DNA of 64,000 bases from Daphnia pulex. Taxonomy: Eukaryota; Arthropoda; Branchiopoda; Diplostraca; Daphniidae. Shown piece after piece: positions 15,463-29,354 of the stretch. The stretch covers positions 7,209,501 through 7,273,500 of the forward strand of contig NC_060018.1 in assembly GCF_021134715.1 (NCBI RefSeq). The letters are read 5' to 3'. The translations under genes and the position numbers were made by a program. The first letter of the stretch is position 1; each line of letters starts with the position of its first letter. The notes beneath the pieces were generated by a model. It made no database searches. It saw only the letters and a program-made list of their open reading frames with translations, and was not told the DNA's origin.

Positions 15463-18400
15463 TTAACCGAAATTCTCGAAATGGTGAATGAAATAGGGCA
15501 GCTTGCGACCCTGATTCACTTCCTCGCAAGCGCTCATGATGGACTTGGTCAAGGGTCGCGGACCGCAACTGAAGACACCGATCTTGCTGACGTAACTGTG
15601 CTTCTTCTGAACGAACTTGAGGAAAGAGGTCATGTCCGGTCGACCAAAATGGTTGACCGCCTTCAGCCCGGTGAACATGCTGCGCTTGGAGATGCGCTGG
15701 AAGTGGTTCTCGCAAATGTAGAGCATCGTCGTGCGCAAATCGAATTTGTGGAAGAACTGAGTGATGAAGATGTGCATCTCCAGCACGTTGGTCACGTCCT
15801 TGCGCTCGACGTCTCTCAGGACGTCGATGAACCACTCAAAGTGGCGGTGCGACGGGCAAGTCCACAGGAAGTAGACCTTCTTGCAGGCGACGCCGGAGTA
15901 GCGGTTGGTTGACGTGCCAAAGACCAAATCGTTGAGGATGGAAGCGTAGGGCGTGACTCCGATACCTCCACCTACCATGACGGCGACTTCAAACTTGTAC
16001 CAGTCCTGATTGCCGCCACCGAATGGACCGTCCAGTTGGATTTTAGGGTCCATCTCTTTCGGGTTGAAATTGCTTGGGTCGAAGTAATTGCGCAGCTTCC
16101 ACGTCCAAGGTCCCTGCGCCTTGATGTGGCAGGATAAAAAGTTTTCGTGAGGAGCCGATGTGAGCGTGAACGAGTGGAACTCTTCAGGCTTGACTCCGGT
16201 GCACGAGAGACGGATCCACTGGCCGGAAAGATACTTGAAATTGGGTGGGCGGTAGAATTTCACCTTGAGGACGTCGGACGGCAGGAGGACCGTTTCGATT
16301 ATGTCCAGGCCCATAAACTTGGTGCGCAAACTGATAATCTTGTCCAGGGTGTAGACGATGGCCGGTCCGATGAGGAAGATCCAGAAGCTGGGCGAGGCCG
16401 TCAGTCGGCCGAGTCCGTGCAAGATGGACAGGATGTAAAGGACAATGTATAAACTGTGAGTCATCCAGAAAAAGTTGTAGGCCTTTTTGCGAATGATGGG
16501 ATGAGCAAAGACAAAGATGATGATCACAACGATAAAGAGGAGCACACCCGTCAGTCCCGTCAGAGTCTGGAACAGCCAGTAGGTGATGGTGGGCTTGTAG
16601 TCGCTGGGCAAGCTGATTTCCTTGGAGAGACAGCGCAAATGTTCGATGGGTTGCGTCGAGACGTGGTAAAAGTTGACGATGTGACCGACCGTGTGCAACA
16701 TCGAAAAGAAGAAGGCCGTCAAGGCGCAAATCTTGTGGAACTGAATGTGAGAATCCAGTGGAATGTATTGCTGCACCGAGAACTCTTTGAGTTTGGTCAA
16801 CAAGTTGCGGGACATGGACAACAACAAGAGGCTGTAGCAGAAGGAAAGGGCCGCGGCTGAGCCACGCGTGATGGCGATGCCGACGCCCATGATGTGACGC
16901 AGATCCGTGTGCTCGGACATGAACGAGTAGTGGATGAATCGGTCGACGAAAAGGGCAATCGTCACGACGTAGAAGACGAACAGGTAGAAAATGTTCTGGC
17001 GATTGCCCTCCAGGAAAGTGGTCAGCTCGTCCCACTTGCGCAGGATCGTGTTGCGGTGGCGCTCCTGGACGGCGTCGATGTGAAAGCTGGTCATACGGGC
17101 CACGTTGGTCGACGTGTCCAAAAAGTTCTGCTTGGCGCCTTTGCAGTCGAGTCCAATGGCGATAAAGTCACCGCGGTACTCGCGCATCATCAGCTTGAAA
17201 TCTTCGTAGGTCAAAGCGTCTTTGTGTTCCAGGCCGGCAGACTGGAACATGCCGTCAATCAATTCCGTCACCTGGTCGTCGTTCAGGCTGTTGTTGGTAC
17301 GCGCAATCTCGACCAACGAGCGCAACATCTCAGAAAGTTCACCTGTTGGTTAAAAATAACAAATCAATCAATCTCGAGGGCCAATCAAAAATGTCTGACC
17401 AATTAAGCTAATGCGAACGTACCTTTGTCGATGACGCCATTGCGATCGTTGTCGCACATGTCGAAAATGATGTGCAACTTGTCCTCGGTACGGCCCTTGG
17501 AAAAGAGGACGACGGTGTCGAGGAACTCCTGGAACGAGATGCGGCCGTCGCCATCCTTGTCGACGATGTTGAACATCATTTTCACGAAGACGTCGTCGCC
17601 CTTCATGCCCAGAGCGCTGGCGAATTCGCTGCGTGACAAAGACGTCCGCATGACCATGATGACATCACCCGTCACCTCCTCCATTTTGCGCTTCTCGCCC
17701 GGCTTGAGACCAAAGGTCAGAGCGTAAGCCTCGCGGAAGAAATGTTCCAGCCGCTTCTCTCGGCGCTCCCGCGTCTCCGCGTTGGACAGCATCTGCTCGC
17801 GGTAGGTGGGAATCTGTTCCAGGTGCTTCTTGTGGCTGGTCAGGAACGTCTCCAACTTGTGGAGGAAGCGCTTGCGCGACGCGTTCGAGTCGAATTCCAG
17901 GACGAGGTCGTAGTCGCGCGGCACGCGCACCAACAGCATCGGCTTCTTACGGGCGTCTTGCGTGACTTCGATCGTCAGCGATTCGACGCCTTTAAAGTTG
18001 ACCTTGCGCAGCTTTTCACCTTTGCGGTTCACCGTGTAAAACGCCTCCTCGGGACCGAATTTCACCTTCACCAGTCGCTTGTGGTTCAAATGTAGCCACT
18101 CCTTGACGACCATCTTGTCCACCGATTTGCCGTTGTTGTTTTCTTCATGGCGGGCCTTGAGCTTGCGACGCTTGGAATTCTGCAATTTCACGACGCCGTA
18201 GCCAGCGCCTGCGGCGATAATCGGCACGAACGCCAAGAGGAGACAGCCGTAGATGTAGGGCACTTCGCTGCCCGCAAAGTAGTCGTAGCCGGCCAAGAAG
18301 TTGCAGGGGGTCAACAGCGAAGCGTTGAGCTGAGTCGGTTGAGGGCACGGGTCGCCATCGCGGAAGAAGAACACATTCCGCTGGATCTCCCCTTCGCTGA

Positions 18401-21400
18401 TGTTCATCGTGCTGAGAATCACGTCGTAAAAGGTCGTTTGGCGGATCTCCTCGATTTCGCTGGCCGTAAACATGCCGTTTTCGCTGTTTTCGAACCAAAA
18501 GCGATCAGCGTCGCGAATTCGACCCAGCTGTTCCTTGATGACGGCCGTGAAAAGTGGACCAGGTCCGTTGGTTGACTCCAACATTCCTCCGATGTAGACG
18601 TCGACATTCCCCAAATCGTTTCCATAGAGCTCGGCCAGCTTTGGGAAGAGTTGAGGCTGTTGAACGGCTAGCGCCGGATTAATGTCGGTCCAGTTGGTGA
18701 TGGGGCTCAGGCGGAAGCTGCGGCGGGCCGTGTTGTAGTCCGGCAGGCCGGTGTCTCGACCGCGCATGATGTTGAGCACTCCTAGATCGCGACGGGAAAA
18801 TTCCATCGGTCCAAATAGCTTGTTGCGGACGTCGGAGCAGAGTAAACTGTCCTCTCGTTCGGCCAGCTGCGAGGCCATGCCCAGGATGAATTCTTCGACG
18901 GAATTGTTGACCAAAATTTCAACAGCGTCCCACCAGGCCGAGCAAAGTCGAATGGCTGGCGTCTCGTTTGGTCCCAACCTGAAATTGCATTGACCGTCAC
19001 GTCTGTAGAGGCCGGGAGGGATCATCGTGTGACCGAAGCGGAAGGCAGCGCTCTGGAACACATGGCTGATTCCAGGGTGTACATCGGCTTTGTAGCCTTC
19101 GTATTCGCCGAGAGATTCACCAATCAGGGCCGGTAAATATTCGTACACGACAATGTTCTACAGATAATACAAAAATAAAAATATTACAACAAACGCTATG
19201 AATGGTTACATCCATCAAGATTTAGACGTACTTGCAATGTTGCCACCACTACACGACGAGCCCTTTGGAAGACTTCTTCATCCGACCATTCCGGATGTTC
19301 TTCTTGAATTCTACCAGCAACCACATTATGGAAACGGAAAAAGACAACGCCAATAGCAAGGATTGCAGGGTTCTGATTGGTCCGGGGATCTCCGAGTACT
19401 AAAATAAAAACATTCGTGAATGATTCGAGAATAATAAATCCCGTCGATAATTGGATACTCACGAAGCATTTTTTCGGGACTGGCCATGCGCATAATGTGC
19501 GGAGCAGGAGCAGTGAAAATAGGTACACGATCCTTGTTTCGTGGGGGCATTCCTTCCGAATCGCCCGATTTAAAAGTTCCGTTTTTGAATGATCGCATGG
19601 CGTTCACCCAGGCCTCACTTGTGCTGTAGATAAAACTGCCATCAATCCAGCTGGTCATCCGATTGATCTAAATCATAACACAAGGACAAAATGTCAATTT
19701 ATAATTCGATTATTATTGTCTTCAATAACTTGACAATTGATCTCATGCGAATCATTTCTCGCACATAAAACGAAATTGACTTAAGTGTGTCAGGGGCTAT
19801 CCGATCGTGTGGAAACCAACGAAATGAGATGATTCCCCTTGAAAAAAAATTCGAAAAACCATAAACAGAAGTGAAGTGCAAGTCTTTCGTTTCGGTCGAT
19901 GGCAAAGTTGTAAACGGAATTAAACAAAACAAACAAAAGTTAAAAACTCCATAACGGGCAGTCGATAAGAAAGAAAGCTTAACCGCCGCTAATATATTCG
20001 TTTTCTCGCATTTTATCAGGAAGAACCCAGTGTACACGCACGAAATGCCTGTTACAAACCTGCGGGCCCAACTGATAACGTTTCTAATTAATGGTTGCAT
20101 TCAATTAATCGTCTTGCACAAGATGCCTCCCAGTGAAAAGAGAGCGGATACGCCCGGAGTATAACGCGCTATAAAAAAAAAAGAAAAACATCTCGACATT
20201 TTCACGAAGTGGCAGCAGCAGCAGACTTCTTTCGCAAGCTTTTTTACATCACGCAACAACAGGAGCAGACGAGAGAAAGAGATATCCAAAATGGGAGTCT
20301 CGAGCACCGGGGCACTCGAGACGGTAAGAAAAAAGGGAAAAGAAAGAGATGGAGACTAGAGGCGAAAGAGAAGCAAAAGAGATGAAAACTCGAGAGAAAG
20401 AGAGAGAGAAATGGTTCCTTGGGAAAGAACGAAGGCCGTAGAGTCAATGGAAACAAAAGCATTGCAGCTCGGCCGTGTCGAAATAATAGAAAGTAGCCCC
20501 AGCGGCTCCTGCAATCACCATTTTGAACTAGAAGCAATAAATCTGGGGGGAATTTCGCTCTCAATGTTATACCATGTACATGATAAATAGCAAACGCCCT
20601 ATAAATCAAACTGAAATCAGATTTGCTGTCCGAAAACAGATGACGGAACGTTTCGATTCGCCGGCAGAATATCCTTGCCCTCAATTTTCATTTTCACCCC
20701 CGTATTCCAAAATACGATTTCTTGTTACATTTGCAAATGTTTTTTACAGCATTGACAGCAACGCATAATAAATATCAACCTTAAAAGTTGATGGTCAAAT
20801 TTCGAAAGCCATTGGCAATGCTATAAATGACAACAATTGAATTTTTCTTGCCGACAAGTAGTTCAGTTTGCTTACGAGCACTTCAAATTGTTTACTAGAC
20901 GCAATTGGCTATTTCTCAAATATGCGTTTCACGCATGACTTCCCCGGAGTATTTTTATTTTATCTTATTTTTACCGGAGGTAATAGGAAATTACTGAAAA
21001 GAGTAAGCGATTATCTATGGTATACCTGTTCCCGGGGGCTGTTTGGGCTTTGTCCTGTTTTGTGGTCGTACCAGGCACGGTGAAATGGCATGAATTTCTT
21101 TCCTGTGCATTCTGCGTCATACATCTCGTCACACTTTTCGATATCTATTTTGTGCATCTCAATTGGGCAACCCGACTCGCTGGCCATCAGAATCTCCGAA
21201 GATACCATTTGTCCTGCAATAAACAAATAAAATACATCGACATACTTTAAGACATTGATCGATGACGCAACACTATTGGGCAATCAAAAGTTGTCGCCAA
21301 CAATCGAAGGTAGACACAGAGAACCTCGATAGTGATCTCACCTAAGAGTCACTCATTATTTCGTAAAACCAAGTGCAATTTGCATATCAATTCAAGTTAG

Positions 21401-24400
21401 ATTGATGTCGATTGATTCGTTTTAAAAATAGAAAAGTAAAATGTCGTAATTTTTACAGCATTTAGCGTTTTGCTACAAAGTTTTAGTCTTGGATTTTGAA
21501 AGTTTTCACCCTTATCAAACCCCAATGTTTGCTAAAGTGCATTTCTTTTCTGGACAAAACAGAGTATTAAAAACGTACCGAAGAAAGCGAAAAGAGCGGT
21601 GCGATTCATGACAGAGCCAAGTCCATCGGGACCTTTCATGAAGAGTTCACTGAGTTTCCTTGCATTGGGCCGATTCACTCCTCCCATCATGTAGACACCG
21701 TCAGCGTAGGTGGCTGGGACTTTGCGCGTCAAGTGACTGTCTGCAATACAAATGGCAACAATTTGATTTAGTTACAATTCACCTCACAAACATTCTGGCA
21801 AATAAACTAAAAACAAAAAGTTGTTACAGGAAATGCTAATCAGTTATCTACAAAGGCATTTACATTTAAGAATTGTACTTTTAAGTTCAGATGAAAAACG
21901 ACCAACAGCAGAAGAATAGAATAGAAAAAAAAAATAAATAAATAATGCATCGGTTGTTTGCTGGCCACTAGAATCGCTAAAATGGAGGAGCCAAGGTGCG
22001 CCAACTTTTTCGTTACTGGTATGTTTGTTTTAATTATAATTTCACACGTCATCACGTAAATGCGTGGCTAGGTGTGCTTTTCATTTTTAAAAAGGACCAT
22101 TCCAACATAAAAGCTCTCAACGCAAATGATAAAAGTATGCAAAAATAGTCGCCAAGTATAGTCTAGTCTCCGTTCAATTTTACAAGTCAGCATTTTAAAT
22201 TATGTGAAGAGATGATTTCACAGCCCACAAATCTTATCATTTCCATCTATTTTTATAATAATAGATTAAATAAATGTGAGATGAAAAGTAAAAGAAGAAG
22301 ACGAAGAAGAAAAGTTGCCAAGGCTAGGCGGTAAAATGCAAAATTGAAAAAAGGTTAGGTACACTAGTAGCTGCGATAAGTAAGACACTTCGTCAGGTAA
22401 AATCCGTTTTATCCTCCAAGGAAAAAAAAGAGAAAGGCAAAAAGAAAAAATGTAATCTCATGTTTCTTTAATTCCGTCTGTTTTGTTTAGCACTACGGTA
22501 AGGTAGCCTTGATGTCAAGCTTCATCATGATTCAATTCAAAAGAACAGGATCGGATTATCATGCCCGGAGGACAAGTTTAGCTCTTTTCAAATTTTTATG
22601 ATCAAATTTACTAGAAAAATTGGGGTTTTCCCTGTTTGTATTACACTTTACATAGACAAAAGAAAATCTTGAAGTGAATTGAATTTTCCGTCGATGCCCT
22701 GTACATTTTATTATGACGACGACAATTTGTGGTGTCACTATTTGTTTTTCGTTTTGCAGTAATGTGTTCAACGTACCGTCTAAAAACCAAAAACAACAGG
22801 TGACAAGGGAAAAGGACGAAGGCTTGGCATTAGCGGCAAGAGTAATGCTATAATTTGGATAAATAAATCTAGGAAAAGGGCGTATGACATACGCGGCAAC
22901 GCAAATGCCTAATTCGTGGGAGTGTTTTGCAAGGTGGTGTTAATTGCCTCTAAAATACAAAATATCAGGCAATGACAAACAATACACACCTTTTCTGTGG
23001 TATGTATTTAACTGCTTATAAGCATTCTATGAATGAGTAATGCACGTTATTAATGCCATACAACCTTATAAAGTTTATTCCTGATTTATGTTGTCAGCAT
23101 GAAACTCCGTGAATGAGGTATGAGGAAGTATACTGCTAATATTTATAGCATTTTTATTTTTATTTCTAAAGTAATTTTCTACTAAAGTATCCGTGTCTAA
23201 AGTATTTGTCTACTAGATGAACTAATTAATAAAGTGTTGAATAATCACGCAATCCTAGTGCCTACCATTTCTAACTGTCTATAATTGAGTCTTAAAATGT
23301 GGAGTGTACGCATCTATTCGATAATAGAAATTAAAGAGAAGAAATAGATAGCAAAATTGTTTTTAATGATCCCCAAAAGTTACTGTAGGAATCAAACGAG
23401 CCATGAATTTAAAAAAAATTAAGACCGTTAACTTACCCACTGATCCCCAATCGGGATGAGCCAAGTTGTTATACCATCCATCGTATCGTGGTTTTTCGTA
23501 GGTGCCCTTAATCCGTTCTGTCAAAAGATAAAAACAAAAACAAGAAATTAGTTTTTCATTTGGGGTTGCGAAAAAGTAGATAGTGCCCATGGATTTCACC
23601 TATTAAACATTAAAACACTCTCGTTAGCAATCTTATCATCTCCCAGTATCGATTGCCCCCAGAATTGCAGCATAAATTTACAAAAGATTGTGCAAAACCA
23701 GATTTGTTTTGAGAACAAGTAACTCTGCCCTGCTTATTTATCGAGATTATATAATCACTGAATTGATTTGTTGACTTAAGAAAATGTTGCGCGTGTTGTG
23801 TCGATTTGCGGTGATTTAGTAGTTCATGGATCGCCTCACGAACTAGGCTAGTCGTTTTCATGGGTGCGAGCTTAGATAGTATAGAAAGGCGTTTCCACCT
23901 ATCTGGAATAAAGCCGAAATCGGCACAGGTGCTCGGCTTTGGACACGCACGGAATGAGGGCCAAGTGCAAAACGCCTCAGCTGCAGTAACGCCGACGTTG
24001 TGAAATGCGAAGGGGGGGAAAGTGGGACATTTACTTTCGTTCCTCACGATACGCTGTCTGGAGCGAGATATTTGTAACAAAATGGGCGTCAACTAGGTGT
24101 ACGTGCATGCCGGTGTAAGGAAGGCTCAAGGGATGGTGAAAATGCACTCTAGTACATTTCATACTTTGTATTCCATTAATGTCGGTTTTTTAGATGGCGG
24201 ACATGCGAATGACCTGAACGGATGGGTGCGGTAGCAACCTTTTCACAAAAATTTGTAATCATAAATAAAAGGTAGCCAGCAGATCGTGATCAGTTTTTTT
24301 TTTAAATAAAATTTCGTGCCAATACAATGCATCAGTGTCACGATCACAAAAGTGTGTGAAGGAGAGAAAAATGGTCTTAAACATATTTCGTTTTTCTCGG

Positions 24401-26810
24401 AGAAAACCGGGAGAAAAAGTGTTGCGGCCGATTTGTGTTGGAATAATGGGTCGGACTTGTTTCAACAACGGCCAGTTTCACTTGTCGTCACGACAGCCGC
24501 AGCTGCACCTGTTCTAGATTCGCTCAAAGCGACCTTGTCCTGAAATTGATCAAACATTCCCATGCATCAACAAGCATCTTTTCTCTATTTGCTCCCAATG
24601 TTGATTGCAAAGTTGATTCCAATGGCGGGCGTTGAAATCACTATTTGTCTATTGGTAACGACAATCTTGCGTTACTTTTAAAAGCATCAAGTCCAACTTG
24701 TTAAATGTCGAATACTGGTCTAGGTAACAATTCAGACAATAACCATGAACCCTTTGTAATACAATTCCTCCCTCGAGGAGGAGGAGAGAGAAACTGATCG
24801 TCAATGGAGGACAAGATTCGAAACGGATTAGAATTGATTATTTTGTTTTTGAGAAAATGTTTGCACTCGATCACTCGAGGCCACACATTAATGGTAGACG
24901 CACCATTACTCAAGGAGAGAGTACGCAAATCTAGACATAGGAAATGACCTGAGGATTAAAAAGAAAGAGTCGCCATTGGAAATTTTGTCGCCTTTGAATT
25001 CTTTCCAAAAATTTCCCTTTTGACAGTTTTCCAGTGACGAAATAATGAAACTTTCAAAGACTTTTCTTTGGGACTAGTTGGCCTGGCAACGCGGGATAAG
25101 GTACTTACAGCAGTACAAATGCTGTTGTTTTTCCAAATGTTTTATGGCCAAATTATTACCAGACTAGAAAAGTGAAATAGAACTATCCTTTGTTCAGAAT
25201 CAGAGGATTAAATTTTACTTTCTATTTCAAACAAAGACTCCTACTTTCTTCAAAATTTTGAAAAGATCAAGATATTGTGATTATAAAGGGTTTTGAGAGT
25301 CCAACAAGAGCTAGAAGAGTATATAATCTAACCACTGTCAGGTATCATGAACTGTTTTACTAGCAGGCTCAGGCTAGCTCAAGGGGTGTAACACTGACAC
25401 AAGTGGTTGAAATTAATACTTTAAAAAAAGGATTAAGCTCTTATAATTCCTCAAAAAAGTTTTTTTTTAATGCATGCGAAATTCCCTTATTTAATTTTGA
25501 AACTCTTGGATAAGCTACAACCCAAAATGCATAAATTTTTCATTTAATTCCAATATTTTTGTTGTTGAATATTAAATGCGAGTCAGCTGTTACACATACG
25601 AATCAATTAATTAGGTTAAAACTGGGCTAGATAAGCGGCACTCTAAATCCCGAAACATTCTAAGCAGTACAGAGTGAAAGTTCATCATGAACAGCTGCCG
25701 AATAGTTTTGTTCCTGTGTCGCTGTTTTCAAACGGGAATGGGAGCCACAGCGATCAAAACGCGCTAAGGAAAGGTAAAGTATGTTTGTGTTACTCTTTTC
25801 CCCCCTTGAGATACTTTTTGATTCATCTTTTCCCGTTCTAGGGCGTCTAAGCTCCAGAAGAACTCGTCCGCGATTCAACATGGTCCTTGACCTACATTCA
25901 TCCGAGACGAGCTTAAATATCACCGGAGGGGTAACATAGCTGAGTTTAGAGAAAAAAGGTCAAATCAAATCATCGTTACAAAAACAAATTCCTCTATCTT
26001 TGAATGAGACGAAAAATGAAGTGAATAACCCCGAAATCTAATTGAGACAAATTCGGAAAAAAAGAATGAACCGCATTTAAATAACGAAAGCAAAGTGAGG
26101 TAGAGCAGGGAAAGTCTGAAAAAAAAACATTTACATTGTTTCACTTTTGAAAGACAGTGTGGGCACAGAAAGCTATAATTGATTGCAAAAAAAAAAACCC
26201 GCCTTGGTAGAACTTCAAGCACAGCTGACTTAAATTTTTGCTTTCCTTTCTCTCTTGAGATAAATGTAATAGAACGACTAGCAAAGCTTCAAGGTTGTGA
26301 ATCGAATTTAATGGTTGAGTAGAGAAACTAATAGATTCCCAAGTCGTGAGAAAGGCTACGCCATGGGAGCTACTACTTTATGAATTCACGTTTGATCATA
26401 AACTGGCAACATGCGATGAGGTGCTGTTGGAATGTAAGCCAATCCAACAAGTTGACCAAATGTTTCGTCTCGTCACATGCAGACGTGACGATTTCGACAT
26501 CGTCACCCAAGATTTGTTCGAGAATCTCACAGTTTATGACCATTATGGCCGTAGTGTCCTTAGTTACAAACTAAAATTCTCCACGATCACCACACATGTC
26601 TCTTCGCTTTCACCCAAAAAGAAAAAAATGGAATTAAACCAACGAAAACTCACCTGCACGTGTCTGTCCTACAAATTGGGAGAAGGGAAGAACCATGAGT
26701 AATCCATAAACCAACCACATGATCGTGCCCTTTGTTACGATGGTCGTGCATTGTCTAGGCCACTTATCGGTGCGAGGTGTTGATCTTCCGCGGTCTGCTG
26801 TACAATCCAT
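15463..26810 (-). CDS. Duox: Dual oxidase (peroxidase domain plus NADPH oxidase)
   Basis: Membrane enzyme that makes extracellular H2O2 from cytosolic NADPH. In arthropods it serves gut immunity and cuticle or matrix cross-linking. Eight coding exons total about 1,524 residues: 26654-26810, 23437-23517, 21579-21740, 21026-21213, 19463-19667, 19232-19398, 17423-19157 and 15463-17342. Order of domains: signal/anchor segment; heme-peroxidase ectodomain (YDGWYNNLAHPDWG through FFRFHNVVAGRI and LGVLNIMRGRDTGLPDYN); a membrane segment near 18200-18260; EF hands (DKDGDGRISFQEF and DNDRNGVIDKGE, giving Ca2+ control); six-helix ferric-reductase core with paired His (HKICALTAFFFSMLHTVGH, HSLYIVLYILSILHG); FAD site HSFTLTSAP; NADPH sites GGGIGVTPY and FSCGPRPLT; and the C-terminal FENFG. 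All major motifs look intact. The last two exons are markedly GC-rich and hold about 79% of the coding sequence. Confidence 0.96.
23518..26653 (-). other. Large first intron of Duox
   Basis: This 3.1-kb intron separates the signal-peptide exon from the peroxidase exons, and is far longer than most introns in the window. It is AT-rich. The frames within it (for example 160 codons at 23610-24092) show no domain or splice context. Long 5' introns often hold enhancers or alternative first exons, but none can be identified by eye. Confidence 0.55.
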
Positions 26811-28019
26811 GGCGTGAACGGGGAGACCTCGATCACTGCTTGACCGATTACTAGTCCGACACGCTATCGCTAACTTTTCTTTCCTATGATTGGCTTTTCT
26901 AAACCACAGAAATTAAGTTAACTCTTGAGCAGAAACGACAAAAGAAAAATTATTAATTTACCTTGTCAATGTTGAGTCAGAATGTTTCGTAACCCCCCCA
27001 AAAAATAAAATAACTAAACAGACGGGAGCAAGAAAGCACGTCAATCAGGGCAAGCTCGTAGAAACACTCACACTTGCAAATAATTGATTCATGGATCTTT
27101 TCTTGAAATAAAACAGCTGTGGGAGCAGACTGTATGACAGTCTCGACGGTATCGATAACCGTTCGCAACTGAACACGAAAACACAACTGGTGTAGACAAC
27201 AGTCAATATTCGCGCTCCTAGACATTCAGGTGTAGAGCTTTCTCTTCGTTCGCTTGTGGGTGGAAGAAAGGGAGGGCAAAAGAGTGGGGAGTGGGTGATG
27301 GCCTCGGGTTACCACCTTCCCCAAAAAGTTTTTCTCTTTCTGATATTTTCATTATTTTTTTTTTTGTCAGCGGTGCGCCACGGTTCCTTTTTTTTTAGGA
27401 AATTCGAAAGCGATCGCACTTTTCTTTTAATGGCAGTAAGTGCAAATGCAGTTAGATGTTTGTAGTTGATTTCTCGACAATTCAAGGATTTTGTTGCTTA
27501 TTATATGTGTTTCACAGGAAATTGGTTATCCAACGAATTTCATAAGGCGCATGCCACCGCAACTGAAACCGATCACAACTAAAAACCTGACTGAAATGAC
27601 TGATGACATTGTGGGGATACACAAATAAACAATGAAGTAATCGAATTATTTATTCCAAGGCTGTATCGTTTTTTAAATGGTTTAAATGTGCGGGTGAGGT
27701 AGTGAAAATGAAAATGAAAAGCTCTTTAAGAACGTTCATTGGCATCTAGCGGAAATTCATGAACTAAACTTCAGTGCGTCGACCGCACTGGAATGATGAT
27801 TGGCTTCTCCTTTTATTCTTCTCCGTGACAATATGGATCAACGCAAGCAGACGAATTTGTATTCAATTTTTGATGTACCACTACCATTGTCGGCGGCGGC
27901 TAGTTTTGTTGAAGCTTCATTGCTGTTGCTGGTTAGAGACTTGAGTCTCGATGAGTTGGTTGATGTTAAGCGATTGAGTTATAAGTGAAACCACAGGTGA
28001 AACCTAGGTATTTCTCAAA
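26811..28019. promoter_or_regulatory. Divergent intergenic region between Duox and CFDP1
   Basis: About 1.2 kb between two start codons pointing apart. It must hold both 5' UTRs and promoters. The palindrome TATCGATA at 27150-27157 matches the insect DREF element. Poly-T runs occur near 27354-27364 and 27390-27398. No protein gene is supported. Confidence 0.45.
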
Positions 28020-28955
28020 ATGAATGAAGAAGATTTTTCCTCAGATTCCAGTGATGATGATTACATTCCTACAGGTAATTGCTCCAAAGTATGTCTATCG
28101 ATCACAATATCTTAGTTGTTACATTTTCCAGGTGCTGAGAGTGATGTTGAAGAATTATCAGATGAAGCTGAACAAATTTCTAACAATGAAAGTGATGACG
28201 CTGTAGAACAAAGCTCTTCCAAAAAGAGAAAACGTCCCTTAAAAAAGAATAAATTAAAAAAGTAGGCTATCTATAACAATCTTTATTTATGGTTTTATGT
28301 TGTGCCTTACATTTACATTTTATTTGTTTTGTAGAACAAAAGTTTCTGAAGAACCAGATGAAGGAGATAAATTAAAAAATACTGATAATGATGAAGATAA
28401 AAAACAAAGGATTGACAGTATATGGGCAAGTTTCAAGGAGGGAACTGACACAAAAGAATTAAAAGAGACTGTTGCACCTATTGTAACCAAACCTACAACA
28501 TCTACAGTCTATAAATTTGCTGGAGAAGAAATCGAGTAATTTGAAACACATCAATGCATTTTAAGTTGACTGGGCTTTTCCTGGATCACACACTTTTTTC
28601 TGTAAATTAATATGTATAATATTCTATTTTTAAATTTAGAATCCCAGAAGAAGTTAAGAAAACTGGACCATTAAATTCCCAAGAAATAAAAGGAAAAAGA
28701 CCTCCAGCTTTAAAATCTGGGGGCCTTTCTAGCTTTACCAGTCAACTGTCAAGTAAAAAAGCAAAGCTCAGCACATTGGAAAAATCAAAGCTGGATTGGG
28801 ATCGCTTTAAAACTGATGAAGGAATTGCGGAAGATCTGAAATCTTTTAATCAAGGCAAAAAGGGATTTTTGGAAAGGCAAGCTTTTCTAGAACGGGCTGA
28901 CGTAAAACAATTTGAGATTGAAAAAAATTTTCGTGCTGGGCGGAAACCTCAGTAA
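28020..28955 (+). CDS. CFDP1: Craniofacial development protein 1 / BCNT-domain protein (Yeti)
   Basis: Chromatin protein linked to the H2A.Z-depositing SRCAP/Tip60-type remodelling complexes; the yeast relative is Swc5 and the fly one Yeti. Four coding exons (28020-28074, 28132-28261, 28335-28535, 28640-28955) give 233 residues. The N-terminus is very acidic (MNEEDFSSDSSDDDY and onward), then comes a basic KKRKRPLKKNK patch. A middle segment has IDSIWASFKEG, and the C-terminal BCNT domain reads KLDWDRFKTDEGI...KKGFLERQAFLERADVKQFEIEKNFR. The BCNT block is the family signature and sits at the extreme C-terminus as usual. The gene is tail-to-tail with USP24, 400 bp away. Confidence 0.93.
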
Positions 28956-29354
28956 CATACCATGCAAATCGTCTCCAACACTGAAATACAACAAATAAAA
29001 AGAAGAATTCAAATGTGTCGTTTCTTTTTACAGTTGCTATCACTTGCGTAATTTTTTTAAATACTTGAAAAAGTTAAATTCTATGCAGAAAAACGAGCTT
29101 CGTCATTAGTTACTGAAACTGTATTTTTTCATTACTTAGAAGGTAATTCGTAGCTTCAAAGAAAGGGTTTCACATCCGTGTGTCTTAACCGAGGCGGACA
29201 TGTAATTGGCACATGTTCAGACAGTTTTGGGGAGAGGATTCGGACTGTTTAACAAAAGGCAAATGCGTTTTGTCGACAAGAATGATGAAATTCACAACAT
29301 CGACAATTGCTAGCATCATTTTTTACCCAACTTGAAGTGAGCTTCGTGGCCAAT
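28956..29354. other. Convergent 3' spacer between CFDP1 and USP24
   Basis: These 399 bp separate two stop codons facing each other, so they hold both 3' UTRs. ACAAATAAAAAG near 28990 is a plausible CFDP1 polyadenylation signal. No gene is seen. Confidence 0.5.

Noticed and set aside
16147-18575. Long antisense and out-of-frame open frames (up to 283 codons) over Duox
   Set aside because: They lie in GC-rich Duox exons, where strong codon bias leaves other frames open. None has its own motifs.
23610-24092. 160-codon minus-strand frame in the first Duox intron
   Set aside because: No recognised domain, no convincing start context or splice sites, and no link to the flanking exons.
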